A stretch of DNA of 64,000 bases from Pseudovibrio denitrificans JCM 12308 (lineage in GTDB: Bacteria > Pseudomonadota > Alphaproteobacteria > Rhizobiales > Stappiaceae): positions 1-64,000 of the forward strand of contig NZ_BAZK01000013.1 in the NCBI RefSeq assembly GCF_001310815.1, read 5' to 3'. The notes under the pieces were generated by a model, which worked only from the letters and a program-made list of their open reading frames with translations, ran no database searches and was not told the DNA's origin. The position numbers and the translations under genes were made by a program. Every line of letters begins with the position of its first letter. Within the stretch, counting starts at the first letter, position 1. Of the stretch, positions 25,879 through 34,097 are shown one piece after another.

Positions 25879-27027
25879 TTAAGCCAACACTTTGCGGCTG
25901 ATCAGTTCCTTCATGATCTCTGAAGTACCGCCGTAGATGCGCTGAACACGGGCGTCTACGAAGGCGCGGGAAACGCCGTATTCTCTCATGTAACCGTAAC
26001 CGCCATGGAGCTGGAGGCAGCCGTCGACGACGCGGCCCTGCATTTCCGTTGTGCCGAGTTTTGCCATGCTGACGGTGGTGTTATCGAGCTTGCCTTCCAG
26101 GAACAGGCGACAGCATTCATCAACGAACGCGCGGTGAACGCGGACGTCTGTAGCCATCTCTGCCATTTTGAAGCGGGTGTTCTGGAGGGTTGCGACCGGG
26201 CGACCGAATGCCTGACGTTCTTTGACGTAGTCAGCGGTCATTGCCAGCACGCCTTCAGCGCCTGCAACTGCGCCAACTGCGAGAGTAAGTCGTTCGCGTG
26301 GCAGTTCGTTCATCATGATGTGGAAGCCGGTGTCCAGTTTGCCGAGGCAAGCGCTGGCCGGGACGCGGAGGTCCTCGAAGAACAGCTCAGATGTGTCTGA
26401 AGAATGCAGACCGATCTTGTCCAGGTTCTGACCGCGCTTGAAGCCTGGGTTGTCTGCATCGACGAGGAAAAGGCTGGTTCCCTTGGAGCCGGAGACGTCC
26501 AGATTTGTGCGGGCTACAACGATCACAACATCTGCATGCTGGCCGTTGGTGATGAAGATTTTGCTGCCGTTGATGATGTAGTCATCGCCATCTTTGCGGG
26601 CGATGGTGCGGATGCCCTGAAGGTCAGAACCGGCTGCTGGTTCGGTCATTGCGATGGCGCCGACGCATTCGCCGCTGACCATTTTCGGCAGGTACTTTTT
26701 CTTCTGCTCTTCGCTGCCGTGATTGAGGATATAAGGGGCAACAATGTCTGAGTGCACGCTCAGGGACACGCCCAGACCGGAGCAGTTGGCACGGGTGAAT
26801 TCTTCAATGATGACCATGGAGAACAAGAAGTTGGTGCCGAACCCGCCGTATTCTTCCGGGGTGTCTACGGAGAGCAGGCCCTGCTCACCCATCTTGTTCC
26901 AGATGTCACGCGGGAAGATATCTGCCTTCTCCCATTCGTCGTAGTGCGGGAGAATCTCTGCTTCGATGAACCGCTTTACATTATCGCGAAAAAGCTCAAG
27001 TTCACCCTTCAGGTCTTCGTCAATCAT
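25879..27027 (-). CDS. acyl-CoA dehydrogenase
   Basis: A third acyl-CoA dehydrogenase (382 residues), separate from the atu-like cluster. FAD/substrate motifs are AIAMTEPAAGSDLQG and SKIFITNGQHADV; RERLTLAVGAVA gives a Glu at the isovaleryl-CoA dehydrogenase-type base position, while the usual YEGT is YGGTSE. It could oxidise branched-chain or long-chain acyl-CoAs. ATG 27027 is preceded by AAGGG; ATG 27033 overlaps that site, and the 27075 start is unlikely. It is transcribed alone. Confidence 0.82.
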   Translation of the reverse strand: MIDEDLKGELELFRDNVKRFIEAEILPHYDEWEKADIFPRDIWNKMGEQGLLSVDTPEEYGGFGTNFLFSMVIIEEFTRANCSGLGVSLSVHSDIVAPYILNHGSEEQKKKYLPKMVSGECVGAIAMTEPAAGSDLQGIRTIARKDGDDYIINGSKIFITNGQHADVVIVVARTNLDVSGSKGTSLFLVDADNPGFKRGQNLDKIGLHSSDTSELFFEDLRVPASACLGKLDTGFHIMMNELPRERLTLAVGAVAGAEGVLAMTADYVKERQAFGRPVATLQNTRFKMAEMATDVRVHRAFVDECCRLFLEGKLDNTTVSMAKLGTTEMQGRVVDGCLQLHGGYGYMREYGVSRAFVDARVQRIYGGTSEIMKELISRKVLA

Positions 27028-27193
27028 ATCCATCCCTTTGTATTTCCAAGTGAAACGACAGGATCCCCACGTCATCTCCCAACAGCGATCCAGGGTCGTT
27101 TCTTTACGTATACGGCAAGCCTACGGGAGGGGATCACTCTGCGCAACTGGCGATGAGTATTAGGTGATTGGCATAATTGCTGTTGGTAGCGAC

Positions 27194-27228
27194 TTGACAC
27201 TCAGAATTCGGCTTATATATTAGTAATA
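27194..27228 (+). promoter_or_regulatory. promoter with operator-like palindrome before sulfide module
   Basis: A consensus TTGACA (27194-27199) and TATATT (27216-27221) with a 16-base spacer precede the YeeE operon. The perfect 11-base dyad TATTAGTAATA (27218-27228) overlaps the -10, followed by an AT-rich tract (27230-27256) with AAAAATA/TATTTTT. Such AT-rich dyads are typical of ArsR-family repressors such as BigR, which governs persulfide operons; no ArsR gene is present here. Confidence 0.6.
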
Positions 27229-27335
27229 GCTAAATTAGAAAAATATATTATTTTTGATCGTGGTGTTGCGCACCCTTCGGTCAAATTCTCCATCAACCGA
27301 ACTTTCCTCTGCAGGGGAAAGCACGAGTATAAAAC

Positions 27336-27788
27336 ATGACTGAGTTTACCCCATATGCCTCGTTAGCCGGAGGCGTTTTAATCGGCTTGTCTACGGTCAT
27401 CCTGTTGCTCGCCAATGGGCGTATCGCAGGGATTAGCGGTATTTACAGCCGCTTGTTTGAGCCGGGTACGCTTGCCAATGGCAAGTCGGCCTGGGTGCAT
27501 GGTGAGAAGGGCTGGCAGCTGTCGTTTGTTGTCGGGATTGTTCTTGCGCCTTTGCTGCTTATGGCAGCTGGTTTTGAGATTGAGCAGGTGTTTACAGGAG
27601 ACCTGACGCTGATTGCGATTGCAGGGGCTCTTGTGGGCTTTGGCTCGGTGTTCGGTAGCGGATGCACGAGTGGACATGGGGTTTGCGGATTGTCGCGCCT
27701 GTCTGTTCGCTCACTGGCTGCGACGATCACCTTCATGTCTGTCGGCATTGCCGTTGTGTTCGTTCTTCGCCACGTGGTGGGAGGATAA
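27336..27788 (+). CDS. YeeE/YedE family protein, N-terminal half type
   Basis: A 150-residue membrane protein with five predicted helices and a YeeE/YedE sulfur-transport signature, GFGSVFGSGCTSGHGVCGLSR (Cys in GCTSGHG). Two short YeeE-type proteins in tandem, as here, are found with persulfide dioxygenases and are believed to pass thiosulfate or sulfide across the inner membrane. The next gene starts one base after this stop. Start 27336 is an ATG downstream of a long leader. Confidence 0.82.
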   Translation: MTEFTPYASLAGGVLIGLSTVILLLANGRIAGISGIYSRLFEPGTLANGKSAWVHGEKGWQLSFVVGIVLAPLLLMAAGFEIEQVFTGDLTLIAIAGALVGFGSVFGSGCTSGHGVCGLSRLSVRSLAATITFMSVGIAVVFVLRHVVGG

Positions 27789-27789
27789 C

Positions 27790-28230
27790 ATGCAACGGAT
27801 TATCGCTGGATTATTCGCCGGACTGACCTTTGGGGCTGGTCTGGTTATTGCGGGAATGAGCAACCCTTTGAAGGTGCAAAACTTCCTTGATGTGTTTGGA
27901 AACTGGGACCCAAGTCTCGCCTTTGTGATGGGCGGTGCCATTCTGGTGGCGGCTCCGTTCTTCCGTATGGCGCGCTTTCTGCCGCGCCCGTTTGTGGCCG
28001 ATGATTTCCGGATCCCGACGTTTCAGCAGATCGACAAACGGCTGATTTTCGGGTCAGCCACGTTTGGTGCGGGATGGGGATTAATCGGTTTGTGTCCGGG
28101 GCCTGCACTGGTTTCAGTTTCGTTGTTGTCGCCTCAGGCGATCGTGTTTGTTTTATGTATGACGGGAGGGATGCTCTTTGCGAAGTTCATTGCCAATCTC
28201 TCGATGCGAAGAGGCCTCAAGCAGGCCTGA
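27790..28230 (+). CDS. YeeE/YedE family protein, second half type
   Basis: 146 residues, membrane-embedded, with the family segments AGLVIAGMSNPLKVQNFLDV and FGAGWGLIGLCPGPALV (Cys in GLCPGPAL). It complements the preceding protein to form a two-part transporter, likely for a sulfur species. ATG 27790 follows GGAGG and begins just after the preceding stop, so translation is probably coupled. An in-frame upstream open stretch to 27613 is a shadow of the first gene. Confidence 0.85.
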   Translation: MQRIIAGLFAGLTFGAGLVIAGMSNPLKVQNFLDVFGNWDPSLAFVMGGAILVAAPFFRMARFLPRPFVADDFRIPTFQQIDKRLIFGSATFGAGWGLIGLCPGPALVSVSLLSPQAIVFVLCMTGGMLFAKFIANLSMRRGLKQA

Positions 28231-28279
28231 CCTGTCATGCATTTCTTAGATAAATCATAGATTTAAAGCGGAGAAGGTT

Positions 28280-29170
28280 ATGAGCAGCTATCCTGTGCAG
28301 ATGGACCAGAAGGTGGAGATCAAGGACTTCTTTGATCCGGTGTCTAATACGATCACCTATGTGGTGACAGATCCGGAAACAAAGGCATGTGCAGTTGTCG
28401 ACAGTGTGATGGATATCGACTATCCCGCTGGCCGCATCAGCTTTGAGCATGCCGATGAAATCATTGAGTACATCCGCTCTAATGGCCTGAAGCTGGAATG
28501 GCTGCTTGAAACCCATGTGCATGCGGATCACCTGTCTGCTGCGCCGTATATTCAGGAGAAGCTGGGCGGCAAGATCGGCATCGGTGAACAGGTGACAGTT
28601 GTTCAGGGCGTGTTTGGCAAGGTGTTTAATGCCGGTACCGAGTTCGCCCGTGATGGCAGCCAGTTCGACAAGCTGTTTCAGGACGGGGATACCTATCAGA
28701 TCGGGAATCTGAAGTGCTTTGCGATGCATACGCCGGGCCATACGCCAGCGTGCATGGTGCATGTGATTGGTGATGCGGCGTTTGTGGGGGATACCTTGTT
28801 CATGCCGGACAGCGGTACTGCACGCGCTGACTTCCCGGGTGGGGACGCTTCCGTGCTGTATGACTCCATCCATAAGGTGTTGAGTTTGCCGGATGAAATG
28901 CGTTTGTTTATGTGCCACGACTATGGCGCAAACGGGCGCGATATCTTGTTTGAAACAACTGTTGCAGCTGAGAAAAACGAGAACATTCATGTAGGTAATA
29001 GTACTAGTCGTGAAAAGTTCGTCGAAATGCGCGAAGCTCGGGATGCAACGCTTGATATGCCTAACCTGATTGTGCCGAGCATTCAGGTGAATATGCGGGC
29101 CGGTCGTTTGCCTGAGGCGGAAAACGAAACCGGTCAAACCTACTTGAAAGTGCCAGTTAATGTTCTCTAG
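28280..29170 (+). CDS. persulfide dioxygenase-like metallo-beta-lactamase fold protein (ETHE1/Blh type)
   Basis: A 296-residue MBL-fold protein. THVHADHL is the HxHxDH metal motif, HTPGHTPACM carries the next His, GDTLFMP the bridging Asp, and FMCHDYG the last His. The ETHE1/Blh family oxidises glutathione persulfide to sulfite. It belongs to the sulfide detoxification module with two YeeE proteins and DUF442, as in BigR-controlled operons of Rhizobiales. ATG 28280 follows AGAAGG; its end overlaps the next gene by 11 bases. Confidence 0.88.
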   Translation: MSSYPVQMDQKVEIKDFFDPVSNTITYVVTDPETKACAVVDSVMDIDYPAGRISFEHADEIIEYIRSNGLKLEWLLETHVHADHLSAAPYIQEKLGGKIGIGEQVTVVQGVFGKVFNAGTEFARDGSQFDKLFQDGDTYQIGNLKCFAMHTPGHTPACMVHVIGDAAFVGDTLFMPDSGTARADFPGGDASVLYDSIHKVLSLPDEMRLFMCHDYGANGRDILFETTVAAEKNENIHVGNSTSREKFVEMREARDATLDMPNLIVPSIQVNMRAGRLPEAENETGQTYLKVPVNVL

Positions 29171-29537
29171 TCTACTTCAGAAAATTTCAGGCGGCGGCGA
29201 TGGCCAGCTGCGTGCGCGTCAACTTGCCGAGGATTACTGGGTTGCCGGGCAGCTCTATCCGGAGGACATGGAGAAGGCGCGTGAGCAGGGTTTCCGGTCT
29301 ATCGTCTGTAACCGTCCAGATGATGAAGCGCCGAACCAGCCGACTTATCTGGAGGTTTCTGGTGCTGCTGAAGAACAGGGGCTGGAGCACATTTACATCC
29401 CGATTGGACCGGGGACAGATTTTGCAGAGGCTGGTCAGGAGCTGATCGATTTTCTTGCGGAAGCACCAAGACCTGTTCTGGCGTATTGCCGGAGTGGGAA
29501 CCGGTCTACCATGCTGTGGCGCTCCATTAATATGTAA
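29160..29537 (+). CDS. DUF442/TIGR01244 sulfur transferase-like protein
   Basis: A 125-residue protein with a dual-specificity phosphatase-like fold; the active loop is LAYCRSGNRST with the catalytic Cys. In many bacteria this domain is fused to, or lies beside, the Blh persulfide dioxygenase and may transfer sulfur. The last residues (LWRSINM) differ from the family LWAL; a single missing G near 29520 would give LWALH-stop, so the C-terminus may be slightly altered by a sequence error. A terminator follows. Confidence 0.78.
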   Translation: MFSSLLQKISGGGDGQLRARQLAEDYWVAGQLYPEDMEKAREQGFRSIVCNRPDDEAPNQPTYLEVSGAAEEQGLEHIYIPIGPGTDFAEAGQELIDFLAEAPRPVLAYCRSGNRSTMLWRSINM

Positions 29538-29563
29538 GCGTTGCCAGACAGTTAGATTTGAAG

Positions 29564-29596
29564 ATGCCAGTGAGGGAGACCTTGCTGGCATTTTTC
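29564..29596 (+). terminator. rho-independent terminator of the sulfide operon
   Basis: ATGCCAG...CTGGCAT hairpin with an inner TGAGG-GAGA-CCTTG stem, followed by TTTTTCG. It lies 27 bases after the DUF442 stop. Confidence 0.85.
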
Positions 29597-29636
29597 GTTG
29601 AACGTATGGCTTTGAGCAGGCTGAGGGGAATAAGTC

Positions 29637-30080
29637 TCAGACGTTGAGAGCGATCACGCCCAGGGCTATCAGCGTGATGATGGTGGCTGTGATGCGTACG
29701 CCGAGGTAATTTCGCGATGTGATTTCCAGGTTCTGAAGATAGAAATCAACAAACAGCATGCCTGAGAAGAGGATGATAAGTCCGAGAATGAAGATGATCG
29801 GGGCGGTAAACAGGAACAGGCACCAGCCGGAAAGTGCGACAAAGTTGCTCCATAGCAGCAGCCAGGCGCGTCTTGGGTGAGGGGCGATGAAGAACATGCC
29901 CCATTGGCTACCGGCCATGAAGGAGAGGATAACAAGGGCATAGAGACTGACCGCGATGACCGTTGCGCCAACCACCGGTAGAAACGAGTAACCTACTGAT
30001 AAACCTATAGCTCCGGCGATGAAGGGGATGGTTCCGGCCAGAGCGAGGCATGCGTAGAGCACGGGGAGTTCTCGGTTCAT
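29637..30080 (-). CDS. DUF3429 family membrane protein
   Basis: Integral membrane protein of 147 residues with four to five hydrophobic helices and the DUF3429-like stretch LSFMAGSQWGMFF followed by LLWSNFVALSGW. Function unknown. It is monocistronic and divergent from the inositol phosphatase-like gene, with a hairpin and a repeat in the intergenic region. Confidence 0.7.
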   Translation of the reverse strand: MNRELPVLYACLALAGTIPFIAGAIGLSVGYSFLPVVGATVIAVSLYALVILSFMAGSQWGMFFIAPHPRRAWLLLWSNFVALSGWCLFLFTAPIIFILGLIILFSGMLFVDFYLQNLEITSRNYLGVRITATIITLIALGVIALNV

Positions 30081-30181
30081 CAGGTTTAAGTCCAGCTCAT
30101 TTCTACTCCTGATAAAGGCTAGCGTTTAAGGCTGAAGGTAGTCCTGATACGAAGTTGCTCTTTTGAATGAACTGCTCAATA

Positions 30182-30224
30182 CCTAAAGGCAGTTTGCGAT
30201 AAAACTGCTTTAGGCCTTGTTTTT
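30182..30224 (+). terminator. orphan terminator-like hairpin
   Basis: CCTAAA-G-GCAGTTT (30182-30195) pairs with AAACTGC-TTTAGG (30202-30214) in a 13-pair stem with one bulged G, then CCTTGTTTTTG. It lies between two divergent genes (DUF3429 and the phosphatase), where no plus-strand gene ends. It may end a leader or a small RNA starting about 30090-30170, or attenuate the phosphatase gene. Confidence 0.55.
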
Positions 30225-30269
30225 GCGTATCTTAATCCGAAAACCGGTTCCCACTTTTCGGAGATACGC
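30225..30269. repeat. palindromic intergenic repeat, copy 3
   Basis: The 45-base repeat GCGTATCT...AGATACGC with the inner CCGAAAACCGGTTCC starts directly after the orphan terminator. It is 46 bases upstream of the inositol phosphatase-like gene. Confidence 0.85.
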
Positions 30270-30314
30270 AGAAAGGGCACCACCAGACGGTCATAACCAG
30301 CGAAAGTGCTCACC

Positions 30315-31067
30315 ATGCAGCAAGAGATACTCACCACAGCCCGAATGATTGCAGAGGAGGCTGGTGCTTATGCTCTTGAGGTGTTTCATGATCGAGACAA
30401 GCTGCAGATTGGCAGCAAGGGTTTGTTGGATTACGTGAGCGAAGCGGACTGTGAGGTTGAGCGGCGCATCAAACAGGCGCTGTCAGAAGCCTTTCCGGAT
30501 CATGGGTTCAGAGGGGAAGAAACCGGCGGAGCGCTAGAGCCTCCCTGCTGGGTTATTGACCCGATTGATGGCACGACCAACTACCTTTATGGCCGGCCAG
30601 ACTTTTGTATTTCCATGGCTTTTGTTGATGAGCAGGGACCGGCTGTTGGTGTTGTTCATGCGCCTTTTCACCGGCGAACGATTTATGCCGCGCGGGGGAT
30701 AGGAGCGTTTGAGGATGGCAAGAAATTGCAGCCTCGGCAGGCCTGTGATCATGAGCTGGTGGTGAACCTGTGCTTCAATTACAAGCAAGAGAATAACCTC
30801 GATTTCCTCAATAAGGTCAATCAGTTGGTGGCTGAGCAGCATCAGATCCGGATTTGCGGTTCTGCAGCCTGGGCGCTGTGTCAGGCAGCAACGGGGCAGG
30901 TGGACGGCTCTTACAACGGCTGCGTGAACAGTTGGGATGTGTTGGCAGGGCAGCTCATCTGTGCTGAGGCTGGGCTTGAGGTTGGGCCTTACGTTTATGA
31001 GCGCGGCAGCGTCTTCGCCTATCCGAAGGGTTCAGTGCTCTCAGATATTCTGGTGCCGTACCTTTGA
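30315..31067 (+). CDS. inositol monophosphatase family protein
   Basis: IMPase/CysQ/FBPase-like Mg-dependent phosphatase of 250 residues. Visible signatures are GFRGEET (Glu metal ligands), WVIDPIDGTTNY (motif A, Asp/Ile/Asp) and the C-terminal NSWDVLAGQLICAEAG (motif B). The substrate may be inositol phosphate, PAP or a sugar phosphate. ATG 30315 was preferred to GTG 30306; the ribosome site is weak (GAAAG). The gene stands alone, with a repeat element upstream. Confidence 0.85.
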   Translation: MQQEILTTARMIAEEAGAYALEVFHDRDKLQIGSKGLLDYVSEADCEVERRIKQALSEAFPDHGFRGEETGGALEPPCWVIDPIDGTTNYLYGRPDFCISMAFVDEQGPAVGVVHAPFHRRTIYAARGIGAFEDGKKLQPRQACDHELVVNLCFNYKQENNLDFLNKVNQLVAEQHQIRICGSAAWALCQAATGQVDGSYNGCVNSWDVLAGQLICAEAGLEVGPYVYERGSVFAYPKGSVLSDILVPYL

Positions 31068-31231
31068 AGCTCAGCGGCCAGAGAGGGGATATCCGCTTTT
31101 GCGTTGTTTTGTGCGTTCGTTTGCGTTCTTAGCGTTTTTTCTGCGTTGCTCGGGGCTGATGGTCTTGTGGTACCACCAAAACCCCTTCGCTTACTTTCCA
31201 GCAAAAGTTATTCCCCTCGTGCCTTGCCGGG

Positions 31232-32104
31232 TTAGGTTGGTTTGAGCGCTGCTTTCCGGCGATGTTCTTTCTGCATCATGTAGAGGGCAGAGAAGATGAT
31301 GGTGGCTGCTCCGATGAGGGTGAAGGCATCTGGCAGTTCTGAGAAGAGGACAAGTCCGAGCAGGGCGGCGTAGATGAGGGAGAAGTACTCCGTGCTGCTG
31401 ACAAGGCTGGCCTCGCCCAGTCTGAGCGCTTTGATGCCGATCCACTGGCCTAGCGTGGCAATGAGAGCCATGGAGATGAGGAGGACGAAGCCGAAGAGGT
31501 CCGGTGTCTTCCAGAGCCAGAACATGGGTAGGCCCGCCATGAGGCCGACAAAGACGGCCTGATAGCCGAGCAATGTGGCTGTGCTTTCTGTTTGTGAGAG
31601 TTTGCGGACACAGACGACAGCCACGGCAGCGCCCAACGCCCCAGCAAGGGGGACAAGAGCATAGAGGCTGGCAAGGCCATCAAAGCCCGGGCGGATAACG
31701 ATCAGCACACCAAGGAAACCGAGGGCGATGCCGAGTACGCGGGTTTTTGTGGTGGCTTCCCCCAGAAACAGGGAGGCGAGGAGAGCGACAAAGAAGACCT
31801 TGGCAAAGGCGAGCGTGGTTGCGGTGGTGAGAGGCAGCAGGGCAACGGCCCAGATGCCGGTGGAGAGCGCAACAAAAGCACCGCCTAACCGCAAAGCATG
31901 GGGCAGTGGGTGCTGCGTTTTGAACCCGTGGGGGAAGGTTTTGAGCAGTACTGGCAAGGCAGAAGCGAATACAAAGCATTGCCTGACAAACAGGATTTGC
32001 AGCACGTGATACTCAATAACCGCGATCTTGGCGAGGGCCGACACGAGCGTGAACAGCGCAGCAGAAAGAAGGCCCCAAAGGACCCCTTTGATGTTGTTTG
32101 ACAT
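31232..32104 (-). CDS. EamA/DMT family transporter
   Basis: A 290-residue drug/metabolite transporter with ten predicted helices in two EamA repeats. Visible are PHGFKTQHPLPHALRLG in the first repeat, LLASLFLGEATTKTRVLGI, and SSTEYFSLIYAALLGLVLFSE in the second. It probably exports a metabolite (amino acid, sugar, drug). It is divergent from the 84-residue RHH-like gene with a 24-base palindrome in between, suggesting local control. Confidence 0.8.
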   Translation of the reverse strand: MSNNIKGVLWGLLSAALFTLVSALAKIAVIEYHVLQILFVRQCFVFASALPVLLKTFPHGFKTQHPLPHALRLGGAFVALSTGIWAVALLPLTTATTLAFAKVFFVALLASLFLGEATTKTRVLGIALGFLGVLIVIRPGFDGLASLYALVPLAGALGAAVAVVCVRKLSQTESTATLLGYQAVFVGLMAGLPMFWLWKTPDLFGFVLLISMALIATLGQWIGIKALRLGEASLVSSTEYFSLIYAALLGLVLFSELPDAFTLIGAATIIFSALYMMQKEHRRKAALKPT

Positions 32105-32128
32105 GGGAGAACCGCCAAGATATGAAAT

Positions 32129-32152
32129 TGGTAACTTGGTACCATGTTACCA
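32129..32152. promoter_or_regulatory. 24-base palindrome between divergent genes
   Basis: TGGTAAC-TT-GGTACC-AT-GTTACCA is a near-perfect dyad (only one pair mismatches). It lies 25 bases upstream of the DMT transporter start and 44 bases upstream of the small RHH-like gene. A dimer of a regulator could bind and control both directions. The cognate regulator is not known; the neighbouring 84-residue protein is a candidate. Confidence 0.65.
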
Positions 32153-32195
32153 GATTCGTTTGTGACGTAAACCATCCAATGCGTGAAAGGCAGCT

Positions 32196-32450
32196 ATGAC
32201 ACGACGTAAGATTGAACGGGTGCAGACCGGCGTGCGGCTAGAAAAGCGAGTGCTGAAGGTGCTGAAAGCCGTGGCCGCTCATCATGAGATGGGTCTGGGG
32301 GATCTGCTTGAGGGCATCGTGTTGCACAGCTTTGAAGGCAAGGCACCGTTTGGCCCGGATACACTGGCCTTCATCGCCAGCATGCGCGAAGCCTATGGGC
32401 TCGATCTGACAGCTGAAGACAGCCACAAGTTGATTGAAGCGGAAGATTAA
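32196..32450 (+). CDS. small protein, possible ribbon-helix-helix regulator
   Basis: The 84-residue product begins TRRKIERVQTGVRLEKRVLKVLKAVA, with a basic strand and helix as in Arc/MetJ-type proteins, then LGDLLEGIVLHSFEG and an acidic C-terminus. It is divergent from a transporter gene across a strong dyad, a typical autoregulator arrangement. The function is inferred from position only; the protein could be of another type. Confidence 0.55.
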   Translation: MTRRKIERVQTGVRLEKRVLKVLKAVAAHHEMGLGDLLEGIVLHSFEGKAPFGPDTLAFIASMREAYGLDLTAEDSHKLIEAED

Positions 32451-32525
32451 AGCGTGGTGCTTGAGAGGTGCAGCGGTATGCAGGAGCTGCTTTGATGCAC
32501 GCTGTGCTGAATGGAATGCAGCACA

Positions 32526-32544
32526 CTCCCGGTTCGACCGGGAG
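32526..32544. terminator. hairpin between convergent genes
   Basis: CTCCCGGT (32526-32533) pairs with ACCGGGAG (32537-32544) around TCG. It separates the small RHH-like gene from the convergent alpha/beta hydrolase gene. There is no T-tract, so the terminator call is tentative. Confidence 0.45.
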
Positions 32545-32561
32545 CATGCATCGTGTGGTGG

Positions 32562-33626
32562 TTACTTGTTCAGGAACGGACGCAGTTGTTGTTCCAGCGC
32601 TTTGGCGTTGTTGAAGTGCGGGAAGTGGGCGGCTTCTTCGATTTCTACCAGCTGTGCGTTCGGGATGGCTTGTTCGTAAAGCTCTGAGACGGCGAGGGGC
32701 TGGAAGTCCTTGCTGCCGTGGATGATCAGCGTGTCAGCGGTGATGTTGCCCATGTGCGCGCTCCAGTCATGGCGTTTGCCAAGGCCGAAGAACTGGGCGC
32801 GGGTGTACCAACTGCCGAAAAGATCCGGTGAGACTGGCGGAGCGCCTTCGATGGTGTCGCCAGTTGCCTTGATGAAGAACGGCAGGAAGTCTGCATCCAG
32901 CTGTTGGAGGCTGGCTTCATCTTCCTTGAAGATTTGCATGAGGTCGAGATAGCGACGCTGCCATTTATCGTAGGCTTTGTGGTCGCGCTCTGGCAGGCGT
33001 TCGCGGACATTCTCGAACAGGCCTTTGTTGCCAGATGGGAAGACGAGCAGGTCTGCCGGGTTGAGCAGGATCAGCTTGTCGACGTTCTCCGGAAACTCTG
33101 CGGCATAAAGCGATGCGAGCAGGGCGCCGTAAGAGTGTCCCATGAGGATGAGCTTGTCATCGCCCAGCAGTTTGCGGATGCGTTCGATATCCGCCAGTTG
33201 CTGGCTGATGCCGAGGGTGTTTTCCAGCAGCTGGATCTTTGTCCATGAACTGTCTTCTGCCGGGAAACGGTCGAAGGGGCGTGTGGAGCGGCCTACGCCG
33301 CGCTGGTCGTAGTAGTTGACGCGGTATTCATCTGAGAGCAGATCAAAGCCCGGTGCACTCTCCATTGTTGGAATGCCAGGGCCACCATGTACGAAGAGGA
33401 TGTTGCGACCTTCGCCGGTTGAGAAGTGCTTGAGCTTCACGCCCGGTGAGACTTCCCAGAAATCATCAAAAATGCCGACAGGTGTCAGGTCTGTGCGCTG
33501 GGCAACGGTGCCGAGTTTGAACATCGGCTGTTGCATCATCCACCAGACAAAGGCGCCGCCACCGGCGAACAGCAAGCCAACCAGAATAACGATAAAGAGA
33601 AGCATCTTTTTGCCGCTTACCCTCAT
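32562..33626 (-). CDS. alpha/beta hydrolase, proline iminopeptidase-like
   Basis: A 354-residue hydrolase anchored by an N-terminal helix (LLFIVILVGLLFAGGGAFVWW). VHGGPG is the oxyanion loop characteristic of proline iminopeptidases; GHSYGA has the nucleophile Ser; the acid Asp is in GSKDFQPL and the His in EEAAHFPHF. The membrane anchor suggests action on periplasmic or membrane peptides or esters. It is transcribed alone, in the opposite direction to the TRAP transporter. Confidence 0.8.
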   Translation of the reverse strand: MRVSGKKMLLFIVILVGLLFAGGGAFVWWMMQQPMFKLGTVAQRTDLTPVGIFDDFWEVSPGVKLKHFSTGEGRNILFVHGGPGIPTMESAPGFDLLSDEYRVNYYDQRGVGRSTRPFDRFPAEDSSWTKIQLLENTLGISQQLADIERIRKLLGDDKLILMGHSYGALLASLYAAEFPENVDKLILLNPADLLVFPSGNKGLFENVRERLPERDHKAYDKWQRRYLDLMQIFKEDEASLQQLDADFLPFFIKATGDTIEGAPPVSPDLFGSWYTRAQFFGLGKRHDWSAHMGNITADTLIIHGSKDFQPLAVSELYEQAIPNAQLVEIEEAAHFPHFNNAKALEQQLRPFLNK

Positions 33627-34097
33627 AAAACCACTCCTTCATTGCAGCGGAGCCCAATGAATCATATGTGCACCTATCCGGTCTATAGCGGAGACAATGT
33701 GCACGGTGAAAAATGTTGTTTCAGGACTGTACTCAACTGAATTTCTTCATGCTTCGCATTTCTTGCGGAATTTCGCTCATGAATGCGTTTTGTAGCTTTT
33801 GTTCTGAAAAGCGGGCTTGTCTGACATAATTGTGCGTCAGGCGCGTCTGGAATGACTTAGAATTATATTTTCTTGCGCTTGCCTACGAAAAATCTCGTAT
33901 TTCGCTTGCGATCTCTGGTTGAAGAGTGTCTTCTAATACGCGTGAATATTTCTTGTTCACTTCATCACACCAGCCGCGCGTCCGCTTAGCTTTTTTCAGT
34001 GACTGCACCGGCTTTTCTTAGTGTTTGGGGCAGACGATTTTATGGCGCGTGCGTGTTGTAGAGCTTCCTGCTTCTCTTTTATTTTTCCGGGGGGCTT
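33627..34097. other. intergenic region upstream of the TAXI-TRAP genes
   Basis: A 471-base gap between divergent genes. It is AT-rich, with the GGGGGG ribosome site of the TAXI gene at its right end. I found no ORF, clear promoter pair or strong dyad. It probably holds both promoters. Confidence 0.5.

Noticed and set aside
32526-32544. GGTTCGACC resembling a tRNA T-arm
   Set aside because: No acceptor, D or anticodon arms around it; only a small hairpin between convergent genes.
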